Below are positions 1 to 23,598 of a DNA stretch of 35,000 nucleotides, in pieces. Below the pieces are notes generated by a model. It was not told where the DNA came from and did not search any database. It worked only from the letters and a program-made list of their open reading frames with translations. Each line of letters opens with the position of its first letter. Positions within the stretch are counted from its first letter, which is position 1. The position numbers and the translations under genes were made by a program. This DNA is from Botryococcus braunii. Lineage: Eukaryota; Chlorophyta; Trebouxiophyceae. Location: assembly GCA_002005505.1 (NCBI GenBank), contig MVGU01001108.1, positions 35,001 through 70,000 on the forward strand. Reading direction: 5' to 3'.

Positions 1-530
1 TTTGCGATATTGCCGTGAATTGGACTTGTGTTGCTTTCAAGGTTGCATCACTAGTGGCGATGTTGGTGGGAGCGATGCGACGTTGTGTGTCGAGATTCCA
101 GTTTTTGGTTACGCCGGCAGCTTCAGAGTTTATGCAGAGTGTCGAACGTTCGGGACAGATACTTCCTGCTATGTTTCAACTTCCTTTCAATTCAAGTTCG
201 GGTTGTCTGGTCAATTGTAGAGGTGCGCTGTCGGTGGCATAGTGAACTGGGCCGTATCAGCCGGCAACACCCATACAGTAGTTGGAGCCGATTGACATAC
301 AACAACGAAGCATAGTAAAGGCAGTGATTTAAAATGTCGATCCTCTGAATTACATGGTGAATTGGTTCCTTAAGCGTGCCGTATGTGCTTGCAGCGCAAT
401 TCCATACAGCCGCATACAGGGCTTTCTCGGTAGATGAAGAGGTGTGGGCCGTACTCTGGGCTGAAATGATGTTTTATAACACGCTCGTGAAGTTCGTAGC
501 AAGCATTGCCGTTGAGCCCCCTGTGCACAG
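1..530 (+). other. Region upstream of P5CR exon 1, no gene resolved
   Basis: Several short open frames overlap here, for example 15-242 and 376-585, but none shows a recognisable domain. This stretch should contain, or lie downstream of, the missing first exon of the reductase. I cannot identify a start codon plus splice donor with a phase that joins convincingly to the exon ending at 605. Confidence 0.3.
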
Positions 531-5186
<4,656 letters not shown>

Positions 5187-5449
5187 TCGCCCCAAAACTT
5201 GTTAAGACCATGCTCGGCACAGGAATGAGCACGCCTGGTCGCACGACAACTTGTTGGACCTTGCTCGGCGCAGCAAAGAGCTCGCCAGATCGAATCAACA
5301 TTCTAGACCAGCAAAACAAATACATTTGATCGGTTTTTTCTGATCAGATTGTTTTCCTCAATTCTGAGTAACTCCCCATTGCTGGGCCGAGCTAGCCGAG
5401 GTCCAGAGCGGCACCTTTGCGTCTTGCCGGGAATGTGCTGGTACGTGTT

Positions 5450-5665
5450 TGAACAACTGTTGCCAGCTGGGCCCTCCATGCCAGCTGTCACCAGCTGGGC
5501 CCTCCGCGTCAGCTGTTGCTGGCCGGGCCCTCCACATCCGCTGTTGCAAGCTGGGCCCTCCACGTCAGCTGTGGCCAGCTGGGCCTTCCACGCCAGGTGG
5601 TCCGTCTACGTCAGCTGTTGCCAGCTAGGCCCTCCATGTCAGTTATCAGCTGTTGGGGCCTCTGT
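5450..5665. repeat. About 30-bp minisatellite with CAGCTGGGCCCTCCA core
   Basis: Seven or so degenerate copies of an approximately 28-30-base unit contain GCCAGCTGGGCCCTCCAYGT and CAGCTGTTGCC. Copies diverge by several substitutions and one contains an insertion. It lies about 260 bases past the P5CR stop, so it may fall within the 3' UTR. Confidence 0.85.
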
Positions 5666-5809
5666 CAGGCAGGGAAAATAATGGGAAGCAAGGGATAAAC
5701 GGTTGGGAGGGTCAGGGTGCAGGTACGTGGAACGTGGGCCTGGTTTGGGAACCTGGGGTGATACATTGGTGGCCCCGTGGTTCCAAGCAGGGGGCACTTT
5801 GCATATATG

Positions 5810-6050
5810 TGCGGAAAGGGTATTCGTGCAAAGCATTTCTGGGCACAACATGTGTAGTGCGGAAAGCGTGCTTGTGCAGGCATCGGGAGTTTTGCAGAGA
5901 GGATGCTGGTGCAGGAAGGATTTCTGCTCAGTCAGCATACAGGGAGCAGACAAGTGTTCGTGCGGAAAAGCAAGTTAGCGCGGATAGTACAGCACAGATA
6001 GTATGTTTGTGCGGGACGGATGTATACAGGGCAGCGTGTCCTGCAAGGGC
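5810..6050. repeat. Degenerate GTGCGGAAAG-type repeats
   Basis: Several loosely related segments contain GTGCGGAAA, GTGCGGGA or GTGCAGGAA, each followed by a TTYGTGC or GTGCTTGTGC-like element. The copies are too diverged to set a clear unit length. Confidence 0.45.
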
Positions 6051-6150
6051 TGCGCTTTATGTTGCGAGGGGGGGGGGGCTCGTTTTGAGCGGGATTGGAC
6101 CCTGTGGCCTGGCTTAAATCGCATCAAATGAAGTGGTTTCCAGGTAGCAA

Positions 6151-6220
6151 CGTCCATAGTCAAAGCATGCGGTTTGTGATGGAATGTCCATTGTCAAAGC
6201 ATGGGGTTTATGATGGAATG
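6151..6220. repeat. Two tandem copies of a 34-35-bp unit
   Basis: Two adjacent copies contain GTCCATWGTCAAAGCATG followed by GGTTTRTGATGGAAT, differing at only a few positions. Confidence 0.8.
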
Positions 6221-6477
6221 AGCGAGTCATCGGGGACTGCGGGTGTGCTGCATCGTGCGTAGCCTGTGGATTATACTTGTACTTGATTTCTTGTGTTGTG
6301 CCTTTGGCAGCCGCGTTCCCCTGTGGCACGTGGCAGTAGATTCAGGATGTATTCAGATGTATTACCATATGTAGATTAGTTCCCTGAGGGAGATCGGCAT
6401 GGTTGACAGTTAATGGCGTCTGGAATCTGTGAAGCGCGGCTTTTGCCTGCAAGCATACAACTCTTCAGCGAGGGTCT

Positions 6478-6661
6478 ACATTCTTCCCGTGAGACCTTTA
6501 TCCGGTTAGACCTTCCCGTGAGGACTACCTTTTTCCCGTGAGACCTTTATCCAGGTAGACCTTCGTCGTGTGAGGCCCTTTTTCGCCGTGAAACATAGTT
6601 TTCCCGTGAGACCTTTATCCCGTTAGCCCTTCTTCCTGTGAGGACCTTTTCACGTGAGGCG
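6478..6661. repeat. Minisatellite with CCCGTGAGACCTTTATCC core
   Basis: The array alternates CCCGTGAGACCTTTATCC plus a GTTAGACCTT linker with shorter CCCGTGAGGAC-type units. Three near-identical long copies start near 6486, 6535 and 6602. Confidence 0.85.
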
Positions 6662-6959
6662 TAAATATTCCTGGTGGCGACAGCTGTTCAGTGGTTGGCA
6701 GAGGCAAGACCCGAGGCAATGCAAAAGAGCAGTGAAAGGGGCTGCTGTTGCCCGCAGCGGGTAACCGCATGTGTTTCACAACACAAGCTGCTGGTTGGGT
6801 CTTCGTCTGTTTAGGGATATTGTAGACCAGATGTCGGGGTGTGTGTTGGTGGATCCGTGGCTGGTTTGTAGCGGTTGTCAGATGAATGTGATGTACATCG
6901 TATCTTACAGACATTGTAGCAATTGCGCCCCCTCTCTCTGACTCGCTCCCCCCCCTTCT

Positions 6960-6960
<1 letters not shown>

Positions 6961-7045
<85 letters not shown>
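6961..7045. repeat. (CA)n microsatellite
   Basis: About 42 uninterrupted CA units are flanked on the left by a CT/CCC-rich stretch. Confidence 0.97.
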
Positions 7046-7047
<2 letters not shown>

Positions 7048-8561
7048 CCTTTACAAGCTTCGCCTCCGAGCAGCCCGTCATACCCCTCCATCGACCGACA
7101 GCCAAATCTTGTTCTAGATACTGTCCTGTAAGGCAGAACAGCTTCGATAGGAATGGAAAGGGCACATCAGGGTGCTTTATATCGAATAAAGTTCACATTT
7201 GCGCGTGCAGGAGTAAATTTATAGGGGCCTGCCGGGCGAAACGATTCCACTGACCCGAGAAGCGCGTCCGGATGTGGAATCTTTTGGGGCTCGGCCCCTG
7301 GCAGGAGTGACCCGTGGTGCCCTCTACAGCCTCACTGGTGCCACTTGCCTGGGCGACTGCGTAATGATGGAATACTGCACAGTTTCCAACTGCTTACACG
7401 CAGCGTACCTGCGCGCCGTACGTGTCCCGCTGTCCACGGTGCGTCTCGCAATGCAGTTGGTTGAACAATAATGTCTGGATCAATCGATCTGTATACTTCT
7501 GATCATCTGTCCCATTGTACCAGTCATACTGGAAGTCTCGACTTCAAATCCGAACGCGGCGGTTGTACGTGTGGAGCCGTCAATATATAGGGTGATAGAT
7601 ATTGTATGATCAGAGCAAGGGGCCGGTTTTGGACTCTTAATGGGCCGCGTCAAGGATGGGAGGTGGCGTTTGACGTCGTATCTTTGCGCGGAGCCGACAA
7701 TTAATGTGACCACGTCAGGACCCCGTGAGTCCACACTTTATTAATCCGGCAGCATACCCCATCAACCCCGTGATATTGAGGAGATATATTGCAGGTTTGC
7801 ACACTCCCCTGCGCGACTGCATCCGGCATATTTGACGGCCTGCGATCTGCGCATGATTTCGTTAGCAATTTCGTCTGCTGCTGCTTATGCTTTTTCACTT
7901 TTAAGGATATAAAGTCGCTGTTGCTGGGGGAGATCGTGTTTGGGAGGGCATCCGGAGAACATCCGTGCGGTGGGCTCACAGGATATTTTCTCGAACGAGC
8001 TGGTATGGGCCGTAATTTGACTATATTTGCATTTGTCATTCTTACATAAGATCGTTATATCGGTCTTGCCCTATTTGGGCATATTTGTTGAGGCCGGCTA
8101 TTACTCAGAAAAGTGACAGGTGCCGGGTGTGTGCTGGAATCGAAAAGATACTGTGTCTTGAAATACTTTTCAGACCTGTCACTGAACAAAACATAATTAA
8201 AGTGAGGAAGATGACAAAAGTGACAGCTTATCCAAGTATGCTTGGAACGACAGTCGACTGCGATCTGTCTCTCAGGCTGGGTTCTTGTTATTGTTTAATG
8301 CGCCAGTGCCTGGCCGACTAAACCAGACTTCCTCTTCTATAAGTGGTTGACCGAGACTGACTCTTGGAAGGATGGAAGCGGGGTGCTTTTCTGTGTTATT
8401 CTTTGCTTTCGGCGATGTGTTCCACCAAGAATGACTAGGTCTCGAAACGAGTTATTGCCTACATCCATGTTTCTTGTAGTAAACCTGTTACTCCATAAGT
8501 TTCCAAATCCAGTCTTTAAATCCAAATTCCATCGCGGCAGCTAAAGACGTCTGCAGACGTG

Positions 8562-16194
<7,633 letters not shown>

Positions 16195-19100
16195 CTCTTT
16201 GAACGCCGTCAAGGAGGTTGCAAGCCACCAAATACGGCATTTCATTTGCTTTTTGATTCAGATCTGGAATCCAACCTCAGGGGTTGCTCCCTGCTGTCCT
16301 TTCTTGGTTGGCGCCATTGTTTGATATGTTTCATTTAACATTTCTTGGTTCAGACCAATAGTTACGTCGGTTGGAGTATGCAAGAACAGAATGCCCTGTC
16401 TGTAGCTGGAAAAGCTAAGTCTGCTTTCTCACCTGCTAGGAGTCAGAGGTCCCCTCGTCAATCCCCCTTGCAGCCCAGCATTTTCTGTCGCATAGTTTGT
16501 CAAGCTAGCTGGTGGTCCGTCAGCATGTACCATCGCTGGTGACGCTAGCAGATTTATGAAGGCACCAGCAAAGTCCTGCTTTTTCCTACTGCTTTGGAGA
16601 TCGCAGTACGATCTGAGGATGGATGGAGGTCACAAATGTTTCAACCCTTGAATTACGGAGCATGTGTTATTGTACTCAACAGCTGGCACTAAGTGCCTGA
16701 GGAGGTTGTGTTCCCTTTTACGAAGGTGCAGGATTCCTGGAAAGACTGAGGGACGGCAGTGGTTTTGTCAGGCTGGGTGTGTGATGGCATATGTCAGTGC
16801 CTAACACCTCTCAACTTGGTTTCTCCCATATCGTGCCCCCGGTGTTTTGGCTCTAGATATGTCTGACAAGACTAACAGGGCCTGTATGGTCATGTACAGA
16901 ATTGTGATCTATCAATTGTACTAGAGTAGAGTTCATTTGCAGGGACCAGTTTTACTTTCTCTGGCTCAGACGAATCTCCTGCACTGGATTGTACATCAGC
17001 TATGTAGGTGCTTGGAGCCCAAAGTTTTTTGTTTCTATGGATGCGCGACATCAGCTGCTGTGTGATTAAGCTCGCACAGTTGAAGCTTTAAAGTTGATGG
17101 CCTAACAGCACAGAGCTTGCTATCCAAATTTGGGATATTTGTACGGCTGCTGTCTCTGGATTATCTAGCCTGCAGATGAAGGAGGCTATGTGGTAGGTGC
17201 TGAAATTCTGTGAAGCCTGCTGGGGAACATGCAGGCATGGAAATGTCCGTCTTACATTGTATTGCTAGGACTGCAGAGGTGCAGGGGTGACACACATATA
17301 AGAGCTGGTACTACAAGAATTTCAGAGGATTTTAGGCGGGGTAAGAAAGGTATATTTATGTTAGCAAATGCTAGTCTTGCGTTCCGGGATCAGCTGGCAG
17401 GGAGTCGTGCCAAGGGACAGAACAATTGCTGGCAGCGGTATCATCTTCGTTGGATGTCATGTCTGCAGATCTTTAGGGGGTCGGGGTGTCAGTCTGCATG
17501 TCGCTTTCTGTGCAGGATGCCACCTGCATGCAAAGCAGCCTTGTTGTGGTATATGGAGGCGATCTCTCAGGGATTTTTCTTCTGGTGGAACGCCGTCAAT
17601 AACGTTCATCTTTGGCTCATCTTGAGCGCCCAGAAGGGGGGGGGGCGGAAAGCACTCACCTATCTCATCTCTACTACAACACTGGATGACCCCAGCCCTC
17701 TTTCCTTATGGCTGATGCTGTGCACGCCAAGCCCCCCCTCCCTCCTCCTGAGGTGATCTAACCTTGCGGGAGCATGGCTGCTTCAAAAAAAGGGTAAAGG
17801 GACTGCGGGTGTGGATCTTGAAAAGCAGTTGACGTGCTTGTCAGGCTCCACCCTGCCTGGTGGAGCAGATGCATATCTCCCAGGCTTGTGGCATAAACAT
17901 CAAAATGAATTTTTTTAGTCTCGTGTTTGCAAATTGAGACCAGTTTTAGTCCTTTTCCAACACATGAGAGTGAGTTGAAGTGTGTGACAGGGAAGTGTGG
18001 GGCTAACGTAGTGGTGGGGCACGCAACTTCCAACATGGTAGGAGGGAAGTCTGGCTGCTTGTTTGGTACTGAGCTTTGAAAACCGTCCCGAGCACATGTT
18101 TTTTTTTGTTTGTTTTTTTTTTTTTTTTTCCTCCGGCATTTTCTTGTGGGTTTTTAGGGGTCAAAGATGGTCTCTCTGTACTGGTGGAGGGACCACAGCC
18201 ATCATTTTTATGGGTGGCTGGGGGTTTGGGCAATGTCGTCACCAGCGACTTCTACCTGTTTATAGGAGAAAACTCTTATTTACAGAGGATGGAACAAGGC
18301 TCTCAGATAGGGCGGAAGGGTTAGAGCACCCTTCGCGGTCTTGTTCCTGGGATTCGCAAGTCACAGGCAGTGCTTGTGTCTATCATCTCCGGAGGATAGG
18401 CTTCTCCTCACACCGTGCGGAGAATACGGATCCTTCTCAAGTAGGGTGGAGGGGTTTTATTTATTTATTTTTCTGGATGAGCCCCATGAGGTTTGCACCC
18501 ACAATAAGTGAGCACCTTCTGTTCTGATCACTGCTGCGGTGGCTGGACCACAAGGGGCATCACAATTATCCAAGTGGGTCCACAGTTTTGAACCTTCAGG
18601 CACAGTAGGAAGGGTTTTGTAGCATCAGTCCCAGTTCACAGTCTCGTTGCCCCAGGATTTGAAGTTGCTCTTTCTGATCTGTGCGTAACAGCTGCGAATT
18701 GCAGCCCCTCACTTTTGTCCTGTGAAGACAAACGTCAAGTATTTGTAATCATTGTACTAGTCATCATTCCAAGCCAGGCCGCATGGAAGTAGACTGTTTA
18801 TGCGAATGAACTCTTACAGAGTCAGCCAAGATGAAACCAACGCCATGACGTGGCAGCCAAAGAAAACATTCCGCAGCCCATCAGTCATTTGATTTTTAAA
18901 GGTCACATGGTGCGAGGGAGCGATCGTGCCGATTAGGATATGCAGGGATGCAAGTTGCGCCACAAGGCAAAGAATGTAGAGAGCCGGCGACTTTAAAAGT
19001 CCCGGACTGTATGTCAGCCCGTCAGTGGCTAGGGACGTCGTTGTCAAGAAAGAAGAACTGTCACTTGGAGACGTGGAGGTGGTCATGGGATTTAACCCTC

Positions 19101-20026
19101 GATGGTTTCCAATGTCAAATGTGTACCCTGGCCAAACCCCTCTTGCAGTGCTGAGAGATAGAGGTGGCTGGACTTGATTAGCCTTAGGCTCTCCTTGTGG
19201 TGCCTGCTCGCCAACCATCCAAGGGGTGGGCTGTTGTTTAAAAACGGCCATGGCCCTTGTGTATGTACCCCTGAAAGCTAATGCAGACGTCTACACGTTT
19301 TCTGATTTTTGCTCTCATGCAGCCTGCATGCTGCGTCCAGATGGGAAAGGGTTTTAGAATTTCCCCAGGGAGCTTGGGGGAGGACAGGCAAAGGTTTTAT
19401 TTAAGGTGACCCACGTCACACTGTCAAATTGATAAGAGTGAGATGGCGGGGTAGATTAAGAAGTCAAGGGTCGTCTTCAGAAAGTGGAAAGGATCATCAT
19501 AGTAGGTCAACTTTCTTGACTTCAAGGGGGTTTCGGGCCGACACTCGCTAAGAACTCCTCAGGGTTTGTGGGAGGAGTGGAGGCTTTATTCCTGTGTCTG
19601 TCCCAGTACAAGGACTAATGCGGACACCCCCTCCAGAGTTGGTTACCGCAAACAGGACTGGAGATAGGCGCTGATCTGAATTATTTCCTTATTCAGAAGA
19701 CTCTCCAGGTACTGTGTGTGTGCGGGCAATAGATCAGGTGATTTGAAGGGGTCGAGGGAATAATAGCAGAGTTCTTCCCCCTCTCGCATTTTAGTTGGGA
19801 AAGCAGTGGACTCCTTGTCCTCTGGTGTCCTTGCACGGAATGGCTTCTGCATGCACAAAGGGAGACAACGATGACCTGCAGGATGCCTCTGATGCGGATT
19901 GCAGAATCGGTACTCTCATAAATGCTCGTGTTATGTGATTAGCCCTGCACGGGGGTTTTTTAGAGATCTCGATATATGCCTTGCTTTCAACTGAAAAGGC
20001 ATGTTACATATCAGTGCATCTTCATG

Positions 20027-20290
20027 GTACATATCAGTGCAAGTATTTTAATAGGTGTCAGTGCACCTGTATGGTATATATCCTTGCACCTGGATGGAAC
20101 ATGTGATTGCACCTGTATGGGACGTGTCACTAAACCTGCATGGTACATATCGATGCACCTGTATTGTATGCATAGGTGCACTCTTATGGAACATGTCACT
20201 GCACCGGAAGGGGAGCGTATCAATGCATTGCTTGGTACATATCACTTCACTCGCATGGTACATATCACTGCACCTGTATTGTGCAATCCC
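20027..20290. repeat. 23-bp tandem array, about 11 copies
   Basis: Regular 23-base units (a few of 22 or 24) contain TGCACCTGTATGG followed by TACATATCAC-type sequence. Copies diverge at several positions but the spacing is kept, so this is a true minisatellite. No flanking gene was recognised. Confidence 0.92.
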
Positions 20291-20526
20291 AGGGGACAAG
20301 GCGTTTGTAATGCCTTACAAAAGTGTTAAGTTTCAACTTGGACTACAGGAAAACCCGCATTGGGGCCCTCCTGTGATAGGATGCTAGATTATCAGACCGG
20401 GTTTTGTGTAAAGAATAAATTTTTCAAGCTTTTTTGCTGCGCTTGCTTGCGTGCACGCATTCTTGCGCACACTTAAATACACACACAGTTCCTTACAAAC
20501 TCATGTGTTGTTTTCTTTGCTTCAAC

Positions 20527-20553
20527 AAAAAAAAAAAAAAAAAAAAAAAAAAA
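20527..20553. repeat. Poly-A tract
   Basis: 27 consecutive A. It could be the 3' end of an old retroposed copy, but no target duplication or recognisable source sequence was seen. Confidence 0.9.
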
Positions 20554-21255
20554 CAAGATTTGTCCTGCGTTACGCTTCTGATTCTCATGACGTCACCCCA
20601 CCCCAGCCCCTTGCCGTAATTCCAAGTTTCTGCAATCTAAAATCCACACTTAATTATGTCATTCACCGTGATTGACTTCCCTGATTTCGAAGGATTGAAA
20701 CTTGGCTGTACTCCATGGTGCACTCTTAATTTTAAATACCAGCTGGAAGAAAAGTGACATATACGAAACACGGGAACCCTGTGCCTTGTCACATTGCAAA
20801 ACAATCGGCGTGACCCTGGGTAGAGGGCCGAACCCCAAAAGAGGCATGACAAGGCACACGACTATTAGAAGGCGGTTTATAATTAAGAGGAAGGCTATTC
20901 TAACCGCATACCATAAATCCATCATGCAGGTTTATGATGACCCAGATCGAGAAGGGATGAGAGGGAGGAACAGAAGGAGGATTCACTCTTTCTTCTAAAT
21001 GGGGGGGGGGGGGGCAGAGAGAGGGGGAAGAGAAAATCTGAAGAACGGCGTGGAGAAGATCCCAAAGCACACAAAGAATTACCCCAGTTTTCTGACAGGA
21101 GGAGGCAAATGTTCTAAACATAGGCAGTGGACCAATCCGATGACATTTTGTAAGAGAACAAGAAAGCTGCAAAAAAGTTTTATCGTTGCGGGGACGCGCT
21201 TAAACTGTTGTTGCAAGGGTGAGAGGGGTGGGGGTGGGAGTGAGTCGAGTGTGCG

Positions 21256-21652
<397 letters not shown>

Positions 21653-21736
21653 AGAGGACGGAGAAGGAGGGGGAGAGGAGAGGGGAGAAATGGGGGAAAG
21701 AAAGAAAGTGGAAGAAGGAAATTCTGAAAGCACAGG

Positions 21737-22214
21737 TGTAACGGAATGCGAGGATTTCCGAGCATTTCGGGACATTTGCGGGAGACGCCCTTTGGCGCCA
21801 TACTGCACGCCCGTGGGAGCCACGTGGTTAGCCGCTCGAACGAGAGTAGCACCTTCCGTCGGTGATGGTTGCTTACGCCATGCATAGTTGGCACTCCGTC
21901 ATTGCGTGTGTTTGATGACAATAATTGTCACCGTTAGCACGCCAGCGAGTGGACGATCTAAGGCTCTCACGAAGGATAGAGAGATAGAAGTCGTACATGG
22001 GCGGAGTCCGAATCATAGGCGTCCCTTGGCTAGGAACCCGCGTGCCGAGTAGATTAACACGAGAGGACAGAACTGGAGAAACCACAAGGGTAAGCTGTGT
22101 GGTGGGGTGGTTCTTGTAAACGCTTGCTTGCCCCAAGTGACGGACCTCGTGTCGCGCCTCGTTCCTTGCTCCCCTCCTGCCTTACTTCCTTATAAATTCC
22201 GCTGAGTTATTACA
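21737..22214 (+). repeat. 5' LTR
   Basis: 478 bases, bounded by the inverted termini TGTAA and TTACA, and identical by eye to the 3' copy. It contains a perfect 15-base palindrome TGACAATAATTGTCA (21916-21930). The only TATA-like box seen, TATAAAT at 22191-22197, lies just 17 bases from the LTR end, so the transcription start and the extent of the R region are unclear. Reverse-strand open frames inside it are incidental. Confidence 0.97.
21916..21930. promoter_or_regulatory. Palindrome in 5' LTR with HD-Zip-type core
   Basis: TGACAATAATTGTCA is a perfect palindrome around its central base. Its core CAATAATTG matches the CAAT(A/T)ATTG site known for plant HD-Zip class I factors. A copy lies at 28888-28902 in the 3' LTR. 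Use as an enhancer is inferred only. Confidence 0.5.
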
Positions 22215-22216
22215 TT

Positions 22217-22234
22217 TGGTATCGGCGAAAGCCG
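22217..22234 (+). other. Primer-binding site
   Basis: Two bases after the LTR end, TGGTATCGGCG follows. The first seven bases match the 3' end (with CCA) of plant initiator Met-tRNA, the usual primer for this class, but the next bases (GGCG in place of AGAG) diverge. Either another tRNA is used or the match is shortened. Confidence 0.6.
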
Positions 22235-22320
22235 TTATCAATCCTTTGGGGTTTTCGATCAAGTTGTTGGAAGTTGGCAGATGCCGATGCAAGGATCTAA
22301 CTTTGGGATGCCCCTCGTAG

Positions 22321-23586
22321 ATGAGCTCGGTGACATCAGATAGGTTTAAAAACCTTTCTGAGGACAACCGAAGCCTTTTGGAAGGTTCTTTGCGGGAAGG
22401 CTTCGAGGTTACGGATTTGTTAGAGGAGGACGTCGATTCCATGAACCCGATCGCCCCTACAACCGAGGGATCGGAAGGCAAAAGGAAGAAACGCCCCTTG
22501 TCAAAGGAAGATATTGAACAATACGTTGACGCTTTGGTTCAAGAAAAGTTGGAGGCTCGGCAGGGCGAGGCTCAAGCACCGATCCAAAAACCGGTGCAAG
22601 TGCGTGCTGCCCCTCCTTCTCTCTTTAACGGAAAACGTGGAAGTTTTATGTTTTTTGCACGGAAATTGGCATCATATGCTAAACTCACAAACGTGCCTGA
22701 TGCTAAGTGGGTTGCTTTGGCAGTTCAACACTTGGAAGAAAGACCTCTTAAAGTGTGGGATGCTTTTGTGCGTAAGTGGGAAAAAGAGGGAGGAGAGGAA
22801 GATGCCATAGAGTGGGAAGACTTTAAAGCTTTTATGTCCAAAAGATATGATGCCACTGACACAGTAGCAATAGCAAGACAAAAGCTTGACAAAGTCTACC
22901 AGAGAAATGAAAGTGTGGAGAGGTACATTGAAAGATTTGTTGCTTTGCTTTCGGATATTGAGGTGGAATATGAAATGGTAGAGCAGGATAAGTTGCACTT
23001 ATTCATGAAGGGTCTTAATGTGCAGTTAAGATTGGCTAGTACCATCAACCCCGGGACAGGGAAACCCTTCACAGACCTGGATGACTTGTGCTCCTTTGTG
23101 GTCAAGTATGAAGGTGGTTTCAAGAGTGCCCATGGGGATGCACAGGGAGGTCCCCCCAAGAGGAGGACACTATCAAACTTCCACACCAATCTTGGTGCAG
23201 CTCATATCCCAGAGGAAGTTCAAGGGTCACCACCCTTCTGGGGAGCTGTTGGAGGACCCCCTGGTGCACCAGGGAAGGGAGGAAAGTTGGACTCTCGGAA
23301 GGTCATCCCCGCTAATAGGGAGTGTTACTTTTGCAAACAGTTGGGCCATGAAGCATGGCAATGTCAGTTGAAAAGGGAGTGGTTGGCTGCTAAAGCTAAA
23401 GCGGGAGGGTTCCAACCACCAGTCTTTCAACCGGGCTACTTTCCCTCTGCACCACAGGCCCCACCAGTGGTGGCACCAGTGCAAGGAGGGCTTCCACCAC
23501 CTCAAGGAGGGCAAGGTAATTGGGAAGGGAAAGGAAAGGGAAGAGGGAAGTGGAAGGGGAAAGGGAAGGGGAAACCCAAAACTTGA
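22321..23586 (+). CDS. gag: Retrotransposon Gag protein
   Basis: 421 residues from ATG to TGA. Gag packages element RNA in virus-like particles. A Lys/Glu-rich N-terminal region with a basic stretch (KRKKR near residue 55) precedes a retrotransposon-gag core at about 95-260; its segments KVWDAF, FMSKRYD and QKLDKVYQRNESVERYIERF are typical. A CCHC zinc knuckle spans residues 335-348 (CYFCKQLGHEAWQC, spacing C-X2-C-X4-H-X4-C). The tail is Pro/Gly-rich and ends in a Gly-Lys-rich basic segment (GKGKGRGKWKGKGKGK), probably RNA-binding. The stop TGA at 23584-23586 is in the same frame as pol, with only four codons between it and the pol ATG. Confidence 0.95.
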   Translation: MSSVTSDRFKNLSEDNRSLLEGSLREGFEVTDLLEEDVDSMNPIAPTTEGSEGKRKKRPLSKEDIEQYVDALVQEKLEARQGEAQAPIQKPVQVRAAPPSLFNGKRGSFMFFARKLASYAKLTNVPDAKWVALAVQHLEERPLKVWDAFVRKWEKEGGEEDAIEWEDFKAFMSKRYDATDTVAIARQKLDKVYQRNESVERYIERFVALLSDIEVEYEMVEQDKLHLFMKGLNVQLRLASTINPGTGKPFTDLDDLCSFVVKYEGGFKSAHGDAQGGPPKRRTLSNFHTNLGAAHIPEEVQGSPPFWGAVGGPPGAPGKGGKLDSRKVIPANRECYFCKQLGHEAWQCQLKREWLAAKAKAGGFQPPVFQPGYFPSAPQAPPVVAPVQGGLPPPQGGQGNWEGKGKGRGKWKGKGKGKPKT

Positions 23587-23598
23587 CTCGCAAGGGTC

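Larger units (their letters stand above)
5187..8561. other. Intergenic region between P5CR and the triple-Tudor gene
   Basis: No gene is recognised. The stretch contains the 3' flank of P5CR, several minisatellites and a CA tract (listed separately), and a possible poly(A) signal AATAAA at 7185-7190. Short open frames at 7274-7471, 7789-8049 and 8085-8321 show no domain and no matching splice phase. A 10-base inverted repeat, AGTGACAGGT at 8112-8121 against ACCTGTCACT at 8174-8183, lies upstream of the next gene and could be part of its promoter or 5' leader. Confidence 0.5.

Noticed and set aside
16345..16542. Ser/Arg-rich frame resembling a transit peptide (possible 5' exon of cpFtsY)
   Set aside because: The frame ends in a stop without a convincing donor of phase 0, and it is 13 kb from the next cpFtsY exon. 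Composition alone is not enough.
17229..17756. 175-residue forward open frame
   Set aside because: No domain, Trp/Cys-rich composition, no splice-phase partners; likely chance in non-coding DNA.
20027..20290. CRISPR-like array
   Set aside because: The 23-base units are contiguous with no spacers, and the DNA is eukaryotic; it is a minisatellite.
21873..22136. 87-residue reverse-strand open frame, repeated at 28845-29108
   Set aside because: It is present twice only because the LTRs are identical. No recognisable domain and no codon-use signal of coding.
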